Below, piece by piece: positions 1 to 11,156 of a stretch of DNA of 64,000 nt. Positions within the stretch are counted from its first letter, which is position 1, and every line of letters begins with the position of its first letter. The DNA is from Tachypleus tridentatus (lineage: Eukaryota; Arthropoda; Merostomata; Xiphosura; Limulidae): contig NC_134834.1 of assembly GCF_004210375.1 (NCBI RefSeq), positions 16,485,027-16,549,026 of the forward strand. Direction: 5' to 3'. The translations under genes were made by a program, and so were the position numbers. A model generated the notes under the pieces. It made no database searches. It had not been told where the DNA came from and saw only the letters and a list, made by a program, of their open reading frames with translations.

Positions 1-900
1 AAAAGATCCCAAAAGATTTTGAAATCAGCCATTCCACTGTCTGGAAAATAGTCAACAAGTGGAGGGCTTTCCAAACAACTGCCAACATACCCAGGTCTGG
101 TCGTCCAAGCAAGTTCACCCCCGAGAGCAGACTGCAAGATGCTAAAAGAGATCTTCAAGTACCCTAACATGTCATCACGGGACCTGCAGCAGGCTCTGGC
201 TACTGTTGATGTGAAAGTGCATGCCTCTACAATCAGAAAGAGACTGCACAAGTGTAACTTACATGGTAGGTGTGCAAGGAGGAAACCTTTGTTCTCTAAG
301 AGAAACATCAAAGCTGGACTGAAGTTTGCCAGAGAGAATGTAGACAAAGACCAGGACTTCTGGAATAATGTTCTTTGGACAGAGGAGTCCAAAATTGAAT
401 TATTTGGACAACAGAACAGAGGACATATTTGGCATAAACCAAATACAACATTCCAGGAAAAGAACCTCATACCAACTGTGAAGCATGGAGGTGGAAGTGT
501 CATGGTTTGGGGCTGCTTTGCTGCAGCAGGACCTGGACAGCTTACAATCATAGAATCCACTATGAATTCTACTGTGTATCAGAGGGTGCTTGATGATTAT
601 GTGAGACCATCTATACAAAAGTTAAAGCTGAAGCAGAACTGGACCCTGCAATGGAGAGTCCTGGAATGGCCGAGTCAAAGCCCAGATCTTAATCCCATTG
701 AGGGATGACTTGAAACGGGCTGTACATGCAAGAAACCCGTCAAAGATCTTGCAGCTGAAAGAATTCTGCATTGAGGAGTGGGGCAAACTTTCTTCAGACC
801 GATGTCAGAGACTGGTAGATGGCTAAAAGAAGTGTCTCACTGCAGGTATTTCAGCCAAAGGGGGGTAACACTAGCTATTAGGGGGTAGGGTGTCCCAACT
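1..900 (+). pseudogene. Tc1-type DNA transposon, 5'-truncated by the window edge, transposase broken
   Basis: The start of the window reads as the paired-type helix-turn-helix region of a Tc1 transposase, and the longest open stretch is 139-708. The first catalytic block is visible as LWTEESK near 380-400, where family members usually have WTDESK. The HGGGSVMVWG block follows at about 480-515. The third block, EWPSQSPDLNP, is at about 665-700. The segment that should carry the second catalytic aspartate (consensus DNDPKHT) is missing: LKLKQNW joins directly to the third block, so an internal deletion has removed it. A frame shift follows near 700, after which the C-terminal part (KRAVHARNP-like) continues in another frame to about 825. 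The 3' end near 885-905 reads GGGTGTCCCAACTTTTTCC, typical of Tc1 ends. The copy is dead. The 5' inverted repeat lies outside the window. Confidence 0.9.
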
Positions 901-905
901 TTTTC

Positions 906-2744
906 CTTAGTTAGAATATGCATTTTGTAGAATTACATTTACAGAAGATCTTGAAAAGTCTTTTCTTCAGTTTTAACTGTTTAGTTATATTCCTATAATC
1001 TCTCAGTATTGTTGAAATTGAGATAAAATATCTATATATCCAAAAAGTGTTACACAAATAGTCTTTCATAGAGTGTTCTAACATTTTCACATGACTGTAT
1101 ATAAAACTGTATAATGTTATGAGATTTAAGCTATTCAGTATAAACATTTGTTATAATTAGTAGTCATTCTAAAACAAGACAGGCAAAATTTATATATACT
1201 TCCTAAATTTTTATTGTGGTTACAAGGTTGGTCATATTTGCCAAGCCTATACAAATTCATTAGTGAAAATAACAGATAAAATAAGTTTTTCTTAGGAAAC
1301 TTCTGATATATATCTGAATGCTATAGATTTCACATGTTGAATTAAAAGTTTTTCTAATTCATAGAAGTATTTTAATTTTAAAATAAAATTACTTTGCATC
1401 TTGGATAGGCAACATGTAAAAAGAAACTGAGAAAAATGCTGTTTAACGTATCTTTAGACTTGGTAATAAAATCTGATGTCTTGTTTACTGATAATATTCT
1501 GTATTTCGTAAACATGTGCTCACTAATTTAAAAATTAAAGCATGAAAACTCAAAAAGGTTACAAGGTCAGTCCCATGCTGAGAGAGTTAATCTTGTTTAA
1601 AACACCAGCCAGTACTACTGGTGATGGCAGTTCCTTTTTCAAGTTAGTCGCTTTGTGAGAAAAATAAAACTTAATTAGAACATGTTCCATAAACGTTCAT
1701 CTGAAATGAAGTATTCTGACTGAAACAAACAAAAAATAAAACCTATTGTAGTTCTGTAGTAGCAGTGTCTTTACAGTGTTCTGTTGAATTCAATTAATTA
1801 CTCAGTAGTCTATAAAAGTAATATTTTTTGGTTATTAATTTATGTTTAATGTTTATAACATTAATACATAAAGCTGGCAGTTTTAATGTGAATAAAACTG
1901 CTTGTGGCAACCTCTACCTTTTTGTTTTAGTTATTTCTATAACATATGACTGCTGTGCATCATGTAGATTACAATTAACTTTATAGAAATATAAAATTAC
2001 TGTCAGTAATTCCTGATAGTCAGTTATCTTTTGAGTCTTTGACGTAGTTTACGAACTTAATGTTGTTAGTGACTGTTTATATAGGTGTTTCATGTACCAT
2101 GGTATCTATCACTAATAATGTTATGAATTTCTTATTTTACATGTATATGCATGTGCTTTTCAGGCCTGTTTGCAGAATGTTTGAAAGGGGGGAGTTTGAA
2201 TTTGAAAGAACAAATGGAAACGCATTGTTCATAGCACAACATGCATGCAAAGCATGCTAATGTCACGGGTCTCTGGAAGTATGCGACTATTTCAAGCCAA
2301 AATATGCTTCTTCAGAAGAAAGCAGTCTCTAGAAAAATTTAAATAACACAAGCAGCTGCACAATATAATTTTTTACATCACAAAAACAAAGTGTTCAGCT
2401 GAATCTCCCTGCAAACATTTGTGCTTATATTGTAAAAAGAAACAAAAAAGTGTGTGTGTTTATGGTAGTTAACAAAAGGAAAAATATATATATATATATA
2501 TATAAGCTGAGTAAATGTAACCTTTATTTGACCCCTGAGACAAGGTACTTGTTCTGCATTGGGAATATATGCAAAGATGGGTTCATGTAATGACACTTCT
2601 GCCTGTTTTAGGAAATTTGAAGCATGAACGTATTTAGAATTTTTATGTTTTCTTTTTAGGGTGATTTTATTACTTCTGCCACTGAAAGCAAGGAAGGTTA
2701 TGTTTTTATTTTGTGTGTGTGTGTCCCCAAGATGTCTCAAATAG
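906..2744. other. AT-rich non-coding DNA
   Basis: No coding exon or recognised repeat is supported here. A TA dinucleotide run lies at about 2484-2504 and a short GT run at about 2712-2724. Confidence 0.6.
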
Positions 2745-3085
2745 ATGAGCAGATTTGATCAAAAGTTGGTACATGTTTGAACTATGGCTCAATTTGGAAG
2801 TGATTACTTTTTGGAGGGCCAAGATCACAAAAAAAAACAACCGACAATACTCTTAACATTGGACCAACTTGTTCCTCTGTTTTTGCTCTATAACTCAGTC
2901 AAAAGTGATCAGATTTTGATTAAACAGATGTAGATTGTTATCCTCACTGGTCTGCTAGAAATGACCTGTCTTTTGATAACAACAGATATACAGATACATT
3001 TTCATATTCTTGGAGGACCGAATATGAACAGTGCTGCATAGTGGAGGTATTTGCTCTGCCAAGTGCCTCTCTAGTTTAATATGTA
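2745..3085. repeat. Possible unclassified interspersed repeat
   Basis: The stretch has a different texture from its flanks: runs such as TTTGGAGGGCCAAGATCAC, CTCTATAACTCAGTCAAAAG and GTGGAGGTATTTGCTCTGCC resemble ends of widespread invertebrate DNA repeats known to me only by pattern. I see no reading frame and could not define termini. Confidence 0.3.
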
Positions 3086-4089
3086 GAAACATTAAAGACC
3101 TGAATAATACGTTTAGTGTATAGTACTGAAATGGTGTTTTCAACGTGACTTTGTATTGAAGCGACAAAAGGCCCTAACCTGTAAAAACCCAGATCCAAAA
3201 CGTTTTTTCTTTCTACTCGTTATAAACTGGGCTTTTGAATCTCAACAGGGACTATTGCTGTGGTGCTCAAAAAAAAAGTGATTTGGTGCCTGGAGATTTT
3301 TTACATTAAAGAAATCACTTTGTGTATTTTATTTGTCTAAATTGCATAACTGTATGAATTGGAAATTGGAATGAGAGAGGAATAACCTTTGTCCATAACT
3401 AGGTTAAACTGAAGTTCCATCCTGAATCTTGTGATTTGATGCTGCCTCCTAAATGACAGTTGTTCAACAATTTCTTGTTATACACTTGCTTGTATATAAG
3501 TATACCTTTTACTTCACTAGTTATATACATAAAAAGGGCAAAAATTTAAATTATTGCTTTGAGGGGTTTGAAAGTCATTTTGGCTGGTTGAATAGTCTTA
3601 TCTGTATATATACTTTGTGTAACCACCAATAGGAAAGTTCAAGTTCAGTTCTTTTTAGGTTTTTGAAATTGTTCGATGATGAACCCATAGAAAAGCAATT
3701 TCATGCTTAGTGAGTTCTTTATGATGATGCGATGATAGAATACTTATATAAAAAAATTACCAGTATTTGATAAAGATGAAATTGTAATTAATTTTGCAGT
3801 AAATATTTTGAAATGTATGTGACACTGTAAGTAAACTACTTTCAATAATTTTGACTGTGCAGGTTTTATTTAGCATACACATATTTTCTAATTATAAATC
3901 AGCTTTTTAAAGCTGGAATAATTTTCATTTCATGATAGTTTTATCAATATATGTATATGCCCATACCAGAATTTGAAACAATAGTCAACATTTGGCAAAA
4001 ATTCATTTGTGCATTTTCCTCTCTGATTTACACAACACTTACCTTGCGCTAACTCCAAACTGTTATGTAAATTAACCCTGAAGAAGCCA

Positions 4090-4229
4090 CAAAGGTGAAA
4101 TGCTGGTTTAAATAAAACTATTATTGTATATTTATCTGGGGTGCAACAGTAATTTTTCCTAAAGGTGAAATGCTGGTTTAAATAAAACTATTATTTTATA
4201 TTTATCTGGAGTGTAACAGTAATTTTTCT
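4090..4229. repeat. Tandem duplication, two 70-bp units
   Basis: Two adjacent copies of a 70-bp unit starting AAAGGTGAAATGCTGGTTTA differ at only a few positions (for example TTATTGTATA against TTATTTTATA). The high identity suggests a fairly recent local duplication. The flanking bases from 3260 are ordinary AT-rich DNA without genes. Confidence 0.85.
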
Positions 4230-4349
4230 TAACTTTCATAAAAATGAGTAAATCCCTCAATATGCACTACACATTTTCAAAGACAACAAAAAATATTGAA
4301 GTCCTTTCATTTGATACATCTAAGTGTTTTCTTGATATCTTGTCTCTGT

Positions 4350-4985
4350 TGAGCTTAGCCTTCTCTTTACCTGCCAGATGTGGAATCTTTGGTCACCAAG
4401 ACTAAATGTGCTTCTAATTCTATTTGAGGGATTCTTTCACTTTTGAACATTCTGGCTTCCTTGTAACTTCTCATTTCTTTGGGCCAAACACACACATATC
4501 TCTTCCAGTAAACTGTAAGTCCAGTAAATTCTTTCTTGGATTTCTCTGTCTTCAATTGTGAACCACACCTCTAATCTCCTGAAGGAAGTGTCATGGTACT
4601 GAACTGTGCCAGTACTACTTTAGGGTTATTTTCCAACCCAAAACCAGATGTATCTCTTCACTGATGCTTCCATCTTGGATGAAAACACATCTCTTGGTGG
4701 TGATATAACCTTTGACTTTTGGATGTACTCACACATTATTTGTTGAGTATGTTCCTATTTTGGTGGATAATTTGTTTGCAATCCACTCTGCATTTCCACA
4801 GCTTTCTTGCATCAGTCACCAAAAGAGAACTAATTCTAGGATTCTTTTCTTGTGGGTATTTGATTTATTCTCCTGCCCCTTGGTGTGGATTCCTGTACAT
4901 GGTGAGAGGACCTCCAAGGGAAAGTTCTGTTTCTCAGTTTACCTCCACTGGGATCTAAACATTTACCCACATGGTTGCTGTGTGT
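4350..4985 (+). pseudogene. DIRS-like retrotransposon fragment: end of reverse transcriptase and RNase H
   Basis: Reading + strand frames in order gives pieces typical of DIRS/Ngaro-type pol: SLVTKTKCASNSI near 4390-4430, SNLLKEVS-like near 4570, the RNase H start LFTDASI near 4654-4675, an ILVDN block near 4755-4770 (second acidic position), then TNSRILFLWVFDLFS near 4825-4870. Stops and frame shifts separate the blocks, so nothing here is translatable. The DIRS assignment rests on block order and motif likeness (inference). The fragment stops where the 5' untranslated region of a different retrotransposon begins near 4985. Confidence 0.55.
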
Positions 4986-6545
4986 GGTGACCCGTGAAGG
5001 GGAGTCGAGGATCCTGGTGGTTGAGGGGTCCAACCCTAACATACCACTTTGGCCTTGAATTCCTGTAGCTGGGCAGCCTTGGGGTGGCTCCCCTAGGGCC
5101 AACTGAGTACCAGTGTTGGATGTTCTCAGTGGGTGTTGTGGACATTGTATTTGATGCTGGTGTTTGAGTATAGTGCTCATAAAACCCTGGCATTGCTGCA
5201 GTGTCCTTGTTTGGCACTGTAGTGTGTCTCCTGTTCAGGCCCCATGGAGGGTGGGGTCAGTGGGCACTGAAATATAGCTTCTTTCTTATGGATACCCCTC
5301 TTTCTAAAAAAAATAAATAATGAAAGAATTGAAAACAAAACAACAACAGATAATTGGAAAATGACCATGCATGGACAACTCTGTTGTATAGTCAACATTT
5401 TGCCAAATTCCACACCTTTATTTCTGATTCTCCATTCCTTATATGAGAAATCCTTGGGGCAGATGTCTCCATTTTTTATTCAGAAGGGATTAGAGGGACT
5501 TGCTGGCTCCCCAAAGTCAGTGAAGAAGTTGTGCTCTGGAGACATTTTAGTGGAATCATCTTCACCACAGGATACCAAACTTCTCTTGATATCAAAGTTG
5601 CATGGGGAGAAACCTCAATGGGTATATCCCCAATGGCTTTTGGGGATTCAAAACCGACTGGCCCATTTTTCTTTAACATCTACTTCTATCCACTTCTGGA
5701 TACCAGTCTATGTTGGTATTCATGAGAACAAGCTTGCCAACAATGCAGCTATGTCTGTCTGCTCTGGCATTATCTCTGTTGTGCCTGTTCCATACATGGA
5801 CTATGGTCACGTATCCAAGGCTCAGCTCCATGCCAGTTGGTAGTCAACTCGGAATGAGCAACATGAAAACAAGTTTTTTTCCAAATAAAACCCTTTATTG
5901 AACTTTGGGCATCTTGTTTCCATAAGAATCAGAAAGAGGAAGTTGTCATAACTATACTACGCATTGGTCGCAGTTATTTAACTCATTGTTTTCTTTTATC
6001 CGAGATTGATGCACCAATGTGTTGTTTGTGTGGCACTCAGGTCACAATAAGCCACATTTTACTGTCTTGCTGCTTTTATGACTTTCAACGATAGCACCAT
6101 TTTAGACATGTTTTTGTCCCAAGGTTTACCCCAAAAGTTGGATAGTGCCATCAGTGATGGTGACACTGTCCACCTTATGAATGTTTTTAGTTTTTTAAAG
6201 GCCATTGACCATTTTGTATGATTCCCAGTTGAAGTACAATTAGTTCGATATGAAATTAGAAAATGGTTGTAACTTCAAATAATTCAACCAGGACTGGAAA
6301 GGCCAACTTCAAGTGACGAATGCTACAGAATGTCATTTAAAACTAGTATTACTGTAATTTTTCTCTTACTGTTGTACACCAGATATAAAAATTGGATTTC
6401 ATGCTGTTTAAGTTTTAATTAAAAAATTAAACTTTGGCTTGTTTTACTTTGATTCCTTTTTACAAATTGTAATTTACTTTTAAATCCTCACCAGATGTTC
6501 GGTGCAGATTGCCTAGTTGTTTTGCACCATAAAACCACACCCCTT
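4985..6545 (+). pseudogene. Non-LTR retrotransposon (Jockey/I-like), internally deleted
   Basis: The layout is that of a LINE with its middle missing. A GC-richer leader (about 4985-5310) precedes an ORF1-like segment with GSPKSVKKLCSGDILVE near 5500-5555. This fuses without most of ORF2 to the end of an RNase H domain (PVYVGIHENKLANNAAM near 5700-5750; family consensus W-P-S-H-V-G-I-x-G-N-E-x-A-D). A C-terminal cysteine cluster follows (MCCLCGTQVTISHILLSC near 6015-6070). A 3' untranslated region ends near 6540 with TTTGCACCATAAAACCAC, a common LINE tail. The endonuclease and reverse transcriptase are absent and frame shifts are present, so the copy is inactive. It sits between two DIRS-like fragments. 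Confidence 0.75.
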
Positions 6546-6549
6546 AGGT

Positions 6550-7090
6550 TTGCCTTGTTGCCTGTTGTCTGCCAGGAGCTATGAGACTAGTGGTGAACTG
6601 CCTCTCAACCAGACTGTTTTCCACCCATGGAATGGTGTCTTTACACCCAGGTTTTTTTGTTTAATTTTCTTTTAGTTGGGCATGCCCTTCATAGATGTCT
6701 TTGGCACCCCTCTTTTCTCCAGATTCCCTGTTCCTTATCTTTGGCTCTAGCTGTCAAAGATCTCACCCAGGACTGGTCTCACCTTCTTCTGTATACCTAT
6801 CCTCCTTTCTGACTCTAGCCTTGGACCCTCACCTTTATGTGACATTTTCTCATCTCCTACTGTGGTGCCTTTTTTTTGGTTGACTCAACCTGGTTTCTTC
6901 TGCTTCTTCGCTTGACATCCCTCCTTCCTATACCCAATGTTTCCTCATTCTTGCTTTAATTTCCCACGTCCCTTTTATGTCAAGGGATATGGTACCTCTA
7001 TCTTCACGTTTGAGATTTGTCTGGTCGATTTCCCATTGGACTGGACTCTCGTACTGTGTAGCTTTCGTATCACTTTTCTAATGCTCTATC
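6550..7090 (+). pseudogene. DIRS-like retrotransposon fragment: RNase H to connection domain
   Basis: The segment reads PGAMRLVVNCLS near 6572-6607 (family pattern PGxxNxxADxLSR), then MEWCLYTQVF near 6627-6656 (pattern EWSLHPxVF), FIDVFGTPLFS near 6688-6720 (pattern DLFAT) and QDWSHLLLYTYPPF near 6770-6812, followed by a hydrophobic block matching the usual LIAPxWPxQPW area in altered form. At least three frame shifts are needed, so this is a relic. The EW motif appears to occur both here and at the end of the 4350-4985 fragment. The two are therefore more likely separate copies than one element split by the LINE. Confidence 0.55.
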
Positions 7091-8380
7091 ACTGTAGAGC
7101 CATTGTACAAAGTATTGGCTTGCAGAATACTGTGTATAAGAAAGCTGGATATATTTTGCTAAAAGCAAGCCTACATGTGTAACAATAAATTTTAGAAATT
7201 AAGATGTATACTTTTATACCCTGATTCATGTTGCTGATATCTGATACATATTTAGTTATTATACTCTAGTCTACCAGGGATTTGACAATGGTTCAAAGTG
7301 TGATAATTCATATTAGTTATATTTAGGTTTTAAATTACTTGAGATTGTTTTTAACCCCCTAATGAGTTTAGTACTGACCTATATCATAGCTAGCCAGGTT
7401 TTATCCTTTGCAGGCATAACTTATAAAAACAAAAACAAATGTATTCAGATGTATTTGCAAGCTCAAAAACATAAAATTCAAAATAATCCTACTGATAACT
7501 TTGTGGAAGAACTTGTATTCCAATGAATTTATTAAATAAAAAAATATTTCTGAAGAATAAAAACATAGTATTTCAGATAAGAATATTAAAGTTTTAAAAT
7601 GGTTTCCTCTAAAATATTAAAACTACTTGAAAATAATCTCTTATATAAAAAAATATTACAAGCCTGCCACCTGGAATATATCAGTCAGTATTGAGCTAAA
7701 GTTTTTCAGTCTTTAAATCTGTTTTATCACACAACATGTGGTTTAATTAAAGTGTAGAGTACAGTTTTGTTACGTTTGAATGGAAAAGCACTCGGCAAAT
7801 AAAAATATTACCAGCTGTGGATGAGAAATGTACGATTTATTAGCTGTTCTTATGAACATGTGTTTACTTCAGAGAATATATGGTGCTGTTGGAGGTATAA
7901 CAACAGTAACAAATGTAACCCTTTTTATGAACAAATATCTTGTTTACTTCTTCAGAGAGTATTTGGTGCAATTGGAGGTATAACAACAGTAACACAACCC
8001 TTCTTATGAACAAATGTTATGATTTTGATGAAGCTAAAAGAATGTAAAACATTATCATAATTTACATTATTTTTTTTTTAATTTGTGGTGAAGTTACAAG
8101 TAAGAGGGTGGATTGGTAGTTTTCACATTTGTTTTAATTTTTTAATTAATGTTATAAGATGGTATGACGTGTATCACTATTTGAAATTTGTTTTTTTGGA
8201 GCTTACCACAAAATGATATTATTAAGTTTATTTCTCAACATTAAAATTCAAAATTATAAAAATATGTGGATTTAATGCATTCTCACACACACAGTAGTTT
8301 AAGTACCAGTCAATTAGAAAATGTTTCATGGACATAATCTTGATGGTAAAAGAATGTTCTCACTTTTTGTTTTTTTATAG
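7091..8380. other. Non-coding DNA upstream of the zinc-finger gene
   Basis: AT-rich sequence with no exon I can support, apart from a tandem duplication at 7857-8014. It ends in a strong polypyrimidine acceptor (TTTTTGTTTTTTTATAG) at about 8364-8380, so it is at least partly an intron. Confidence 0.5.
7857..8014. repeat. Tandem duplication, two units of about 78 bp
   Basis: Two adjacent copies share TTTACTTC...TTGGAGGTATAACAACAG and the ending CTTATGAACAAAT. They have diverged more than the 70-bp pair at 4090. Confidence 0.75.
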
Positions 8381-8477
8381 GCTATGATTAGGTACTTCAT
8401 TTGGGTTTGGAATGTTTAACGACAAAACTGAAGATGAAAAGATGTGAAATATGACGGGTAACATCCGACAGACACCA
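8381..8477 (+). other. Probable 5' untranslated exon of the zinc-finger gene
   Basis: A strong acceptor (polypyrimidine tract then ATAG at 8377-8380) opens this exon and a perfect donor, CCA|GTAAGT, closes it at 8477/8478. Joined to the next exon at 8794, none of its ATGs stays open into the main frame. ATGs at 8384, 8413, 8434 and 8451 all meet early stops, so it would supply several short upstream ORFs. An alternative weak donor after 8457 (ATGACGG|GTAACA) would instead join ATG 8451 in frame to the large exon. The choice needs transcript data. Confidence 0.55.
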
Positions 8478-8793
8478 GTAAGTTCTAGTGAAGTTGTCAG
8501 TGATGACCAATTCATTCAACCTTCAGTGATATCTAGTCTTCTCTCTGTTTGTCCACTCGGGTGTGTAGTTACTGGGCATATGCAGGGTACCACATCAAAC
8601 GATTCTATATTTGTCGCTACTGTTCCTGGTGCTGATACGTATTGTTACTACAAGATCAATAGGGTGAAGTTAGTGTATCAAAGGTTTCATATTGTAATAC
8701 TTCATTGTTTTAATGTAAAGTCAAAAGAATAGTCAGTGAGCCACCGGTAATATCTGATCTGGCTCAGTCTCAACATTCTTTACATTTTTTCAG

Positions 8794-11156
8794 TCAATGA
8801 AATAGAGGTGGATAAGAAAACTCCTCTGCCACATTGCTCAAGCTCATCAGTTGTTACATTTTCAGATCTTTCTTCTGTCTCGATGGCTGACCAAGTCAGG
8901 GATCTGGCCAGTGTTGTTATCAAGGCATCCAGTTTGGAAAGCACCTCTAAGTTTGTAGATTTTGAAAGCAGAAGAGAAGACAATAGAAATGAGAAGATAC
9001 AGTCGTGTGTATCATACAAATACCAAAGAGATTTTTCGGATGATTGTAAAAACTTAAAAGTTGAAAAAGTATATCCATTCTCGCAGAATCCTTCTCATTT
9101 TATGCTTGAATCCAAACCTTTCTACCATGATTTAATAGATACTCTTTCAGGGCCTTCAGAAGACAGAAAAATGCAAAAATTACCTCCTGTTTCAACAATA
9201 TTACAGCCTCATATGGCTTATTACTCTAGAGAAATGTACAAACCATTTCAGTTTGACTTCATACAAGAAGTACCTTTCCAGGAAAATGCAGATGTTTCCA
9301 TGGTTTGTGAATCACCTTTTGTATACTGTAATCACCAAGAACCACAGTCTTTTATTTCACATAATTTGACAGAGCACCACAAGACTGTATTAAAATCCAG
9401 CCCAATGGAGAATAGTTTCTATGATGTACTACCAGCTTCTACCTCAGATTTTGGACTACAAAAACAAGAAGCAGTTCAAGCTTCCCATGCCTTTACAGAA
9501 ATGCCTCATAGTTTTTTCAAACATCAAGGCTTAAGCACTAATACTCATAACATAAAAAGTGAATCAGGCATGTTTTTCCAAGCTGACAGCAAACACTCTA
9601 CAGCAAATGATGATGGTATCCTGGTTTCTCCCTCCACAAACCGTTTATTAACACCTCTGGACTTTGGGACAACAACATATGCATCAATTTCATCATCTAT
9701 ATCACCTCATGCTTTCCAGAGCACTGAAGTGCACCACTGTGATTCACATAGCCAAAGAAAGCATGTGATTCCATCAAATGTCAGTCTGTCCACTGGAGTT
9801 GCCTTAAATTCACTGCATTCTGTTGATTCTGTTCATCCTTGTGCTAGTGTTGACACATTAGCTGCATCAGTGTTGGTAACAGCAACTGAAACAGTGCCTA
9901 ATCATTCTTTTATGAAAACTGTAGACATGCCATCTGAGATGCCTAACCTCCACTGTTCCAGATCCACTGCATCTAGCCCTCCATTTTCCAAACTTTGTGA
10001 AGTATCTAAAGAGAATGCAGATATTGGCCTAAAGAGCTCGGAAAGTGTTCCTGTTAAGGCAACTCGATGTTCAATCTTATCATCCATTAAAGAAGAACCT
10101 TTGAATATAGAAGTATCTTCCCATGATACAATTTCTAATGACAACTCTTTGCACCCTCCTGCAATGGCTCAACTTCCCAGTATGATGACTTTCTTTAGAT
10201 GCAAAAATACAACTGAAAGTGATTCAGAATTGCAATATTTGCCATCATTTTATTCTGTTTCTGGCTGTACTACTTTAAAAAAGCAGGACCAATTTGAAAT
10301 CCCTGAGAACACAGGATCCACCTTAGAAAAATTATCTCTGAAAAAGGAAATCTCAGCAAATATAAGAAAATATGGCAACATGTTTTCACCACCACCTGTC
10401 TCTACTGTCAGTGCTAGCAGACACAAAACACTTGTAGACAGTAACTCACGTTCTTTTATTCCATTAAACTGTGTAAAATCTGAAGTTAGTGGTCCTACTC
10501 AGAAAGTTTCAACAACTTTACCTGTTTCCAAAACAGCCTCTATCTCCATTGATAAAATGAGACCATGTGTTTCTCCAGTGAGTTGTAAGATTTCTGAACA
10601 TGATGATAGCAAGCATAGTGAAAAACAGTGTTTGTTGTGTCAGTCTGGTAAGCCATGTGATTCACGTGTCCTTCGATCTCCTGTCACGAGCACCTCTCAT
10701 TTAGAGTCACCTGTCCCTTCAGTAAGCCCCTCAAAACCATTTCAGTGCAATCTGTGTGGTAAAAATCTTGCCACAAAAAATGTATACCAGAGCCACATGC
10801 GGTCTCACTCTGGTGATAAGCCATTTACATGTGAACTGTGTGGCCACTCTTTCTCACAGAAGACATCCCTTACCAGACACATGAGATCTCACACTGGTGA
10901 GCGTCCATTTCCGTGCGATATTTGTGGCAAATGTTTCGCTGACAAGGAGCGTATCAAGATCCACATGCGTACTCACACTGGGGAGAAACCATTTGCATGT
11001 AGTGTGTGTGGAAAATGTTTCTCTCAGAAGTCAACCGTGAAAAGACACATGAGTGTCCACACTGGTGAGAAGCCATTTACTTGCAAGTCTTGTGGAAAAG
11101 GCTTTGCTAATAGAGGCAATTTAAATGCCCACAGCAAAACCCATAACATCACATAA
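8794..11156 (+). CDS. C2H2 zinc-finger transcription factor, large last exon
   Basis: The exon opens after a good acceptor (TTTACATTTTTTCAG ending at 8793) and is open to the TAA at 11154-11156. The first in-frame ATG is at 8883, beginning MADQVRDLA and giving a product of 757 residues; a non-ATG or upstream-exon start is possible. Numbering the open frame from 8808, residues 1-640 are Ser/Thr/Pro-rich and low in recognisable domains. Five C2H2 fingers fill residues 645-779 with TGE(K/R)PF linkers: FQCNLCGKN, FTCELCGHS, FPCDICGKC, FACSVCGKC and FTCKSCGKG. Three sites fit the SUMO consensus: IKSE (K250), IKEE (K428) and VKSE (K557). A nuclear sequence-specific DNA-binding regulator is expected from the fingers. 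I do not recognise the orthologue, because the N-terminal part carries no domain I know. Confidence 0.9.

Noticed and set aside
5361-5843. Open frame of 160 codons as a host gene
   Set aside because: Its content is ORF1 fused to an RNase H tail of a non-LTR retrotransposon.
8451-8732. 93-codon frame as a separate small protein
   Set aside because: It runs through a perfect donor site and into intron sequence; no homology.
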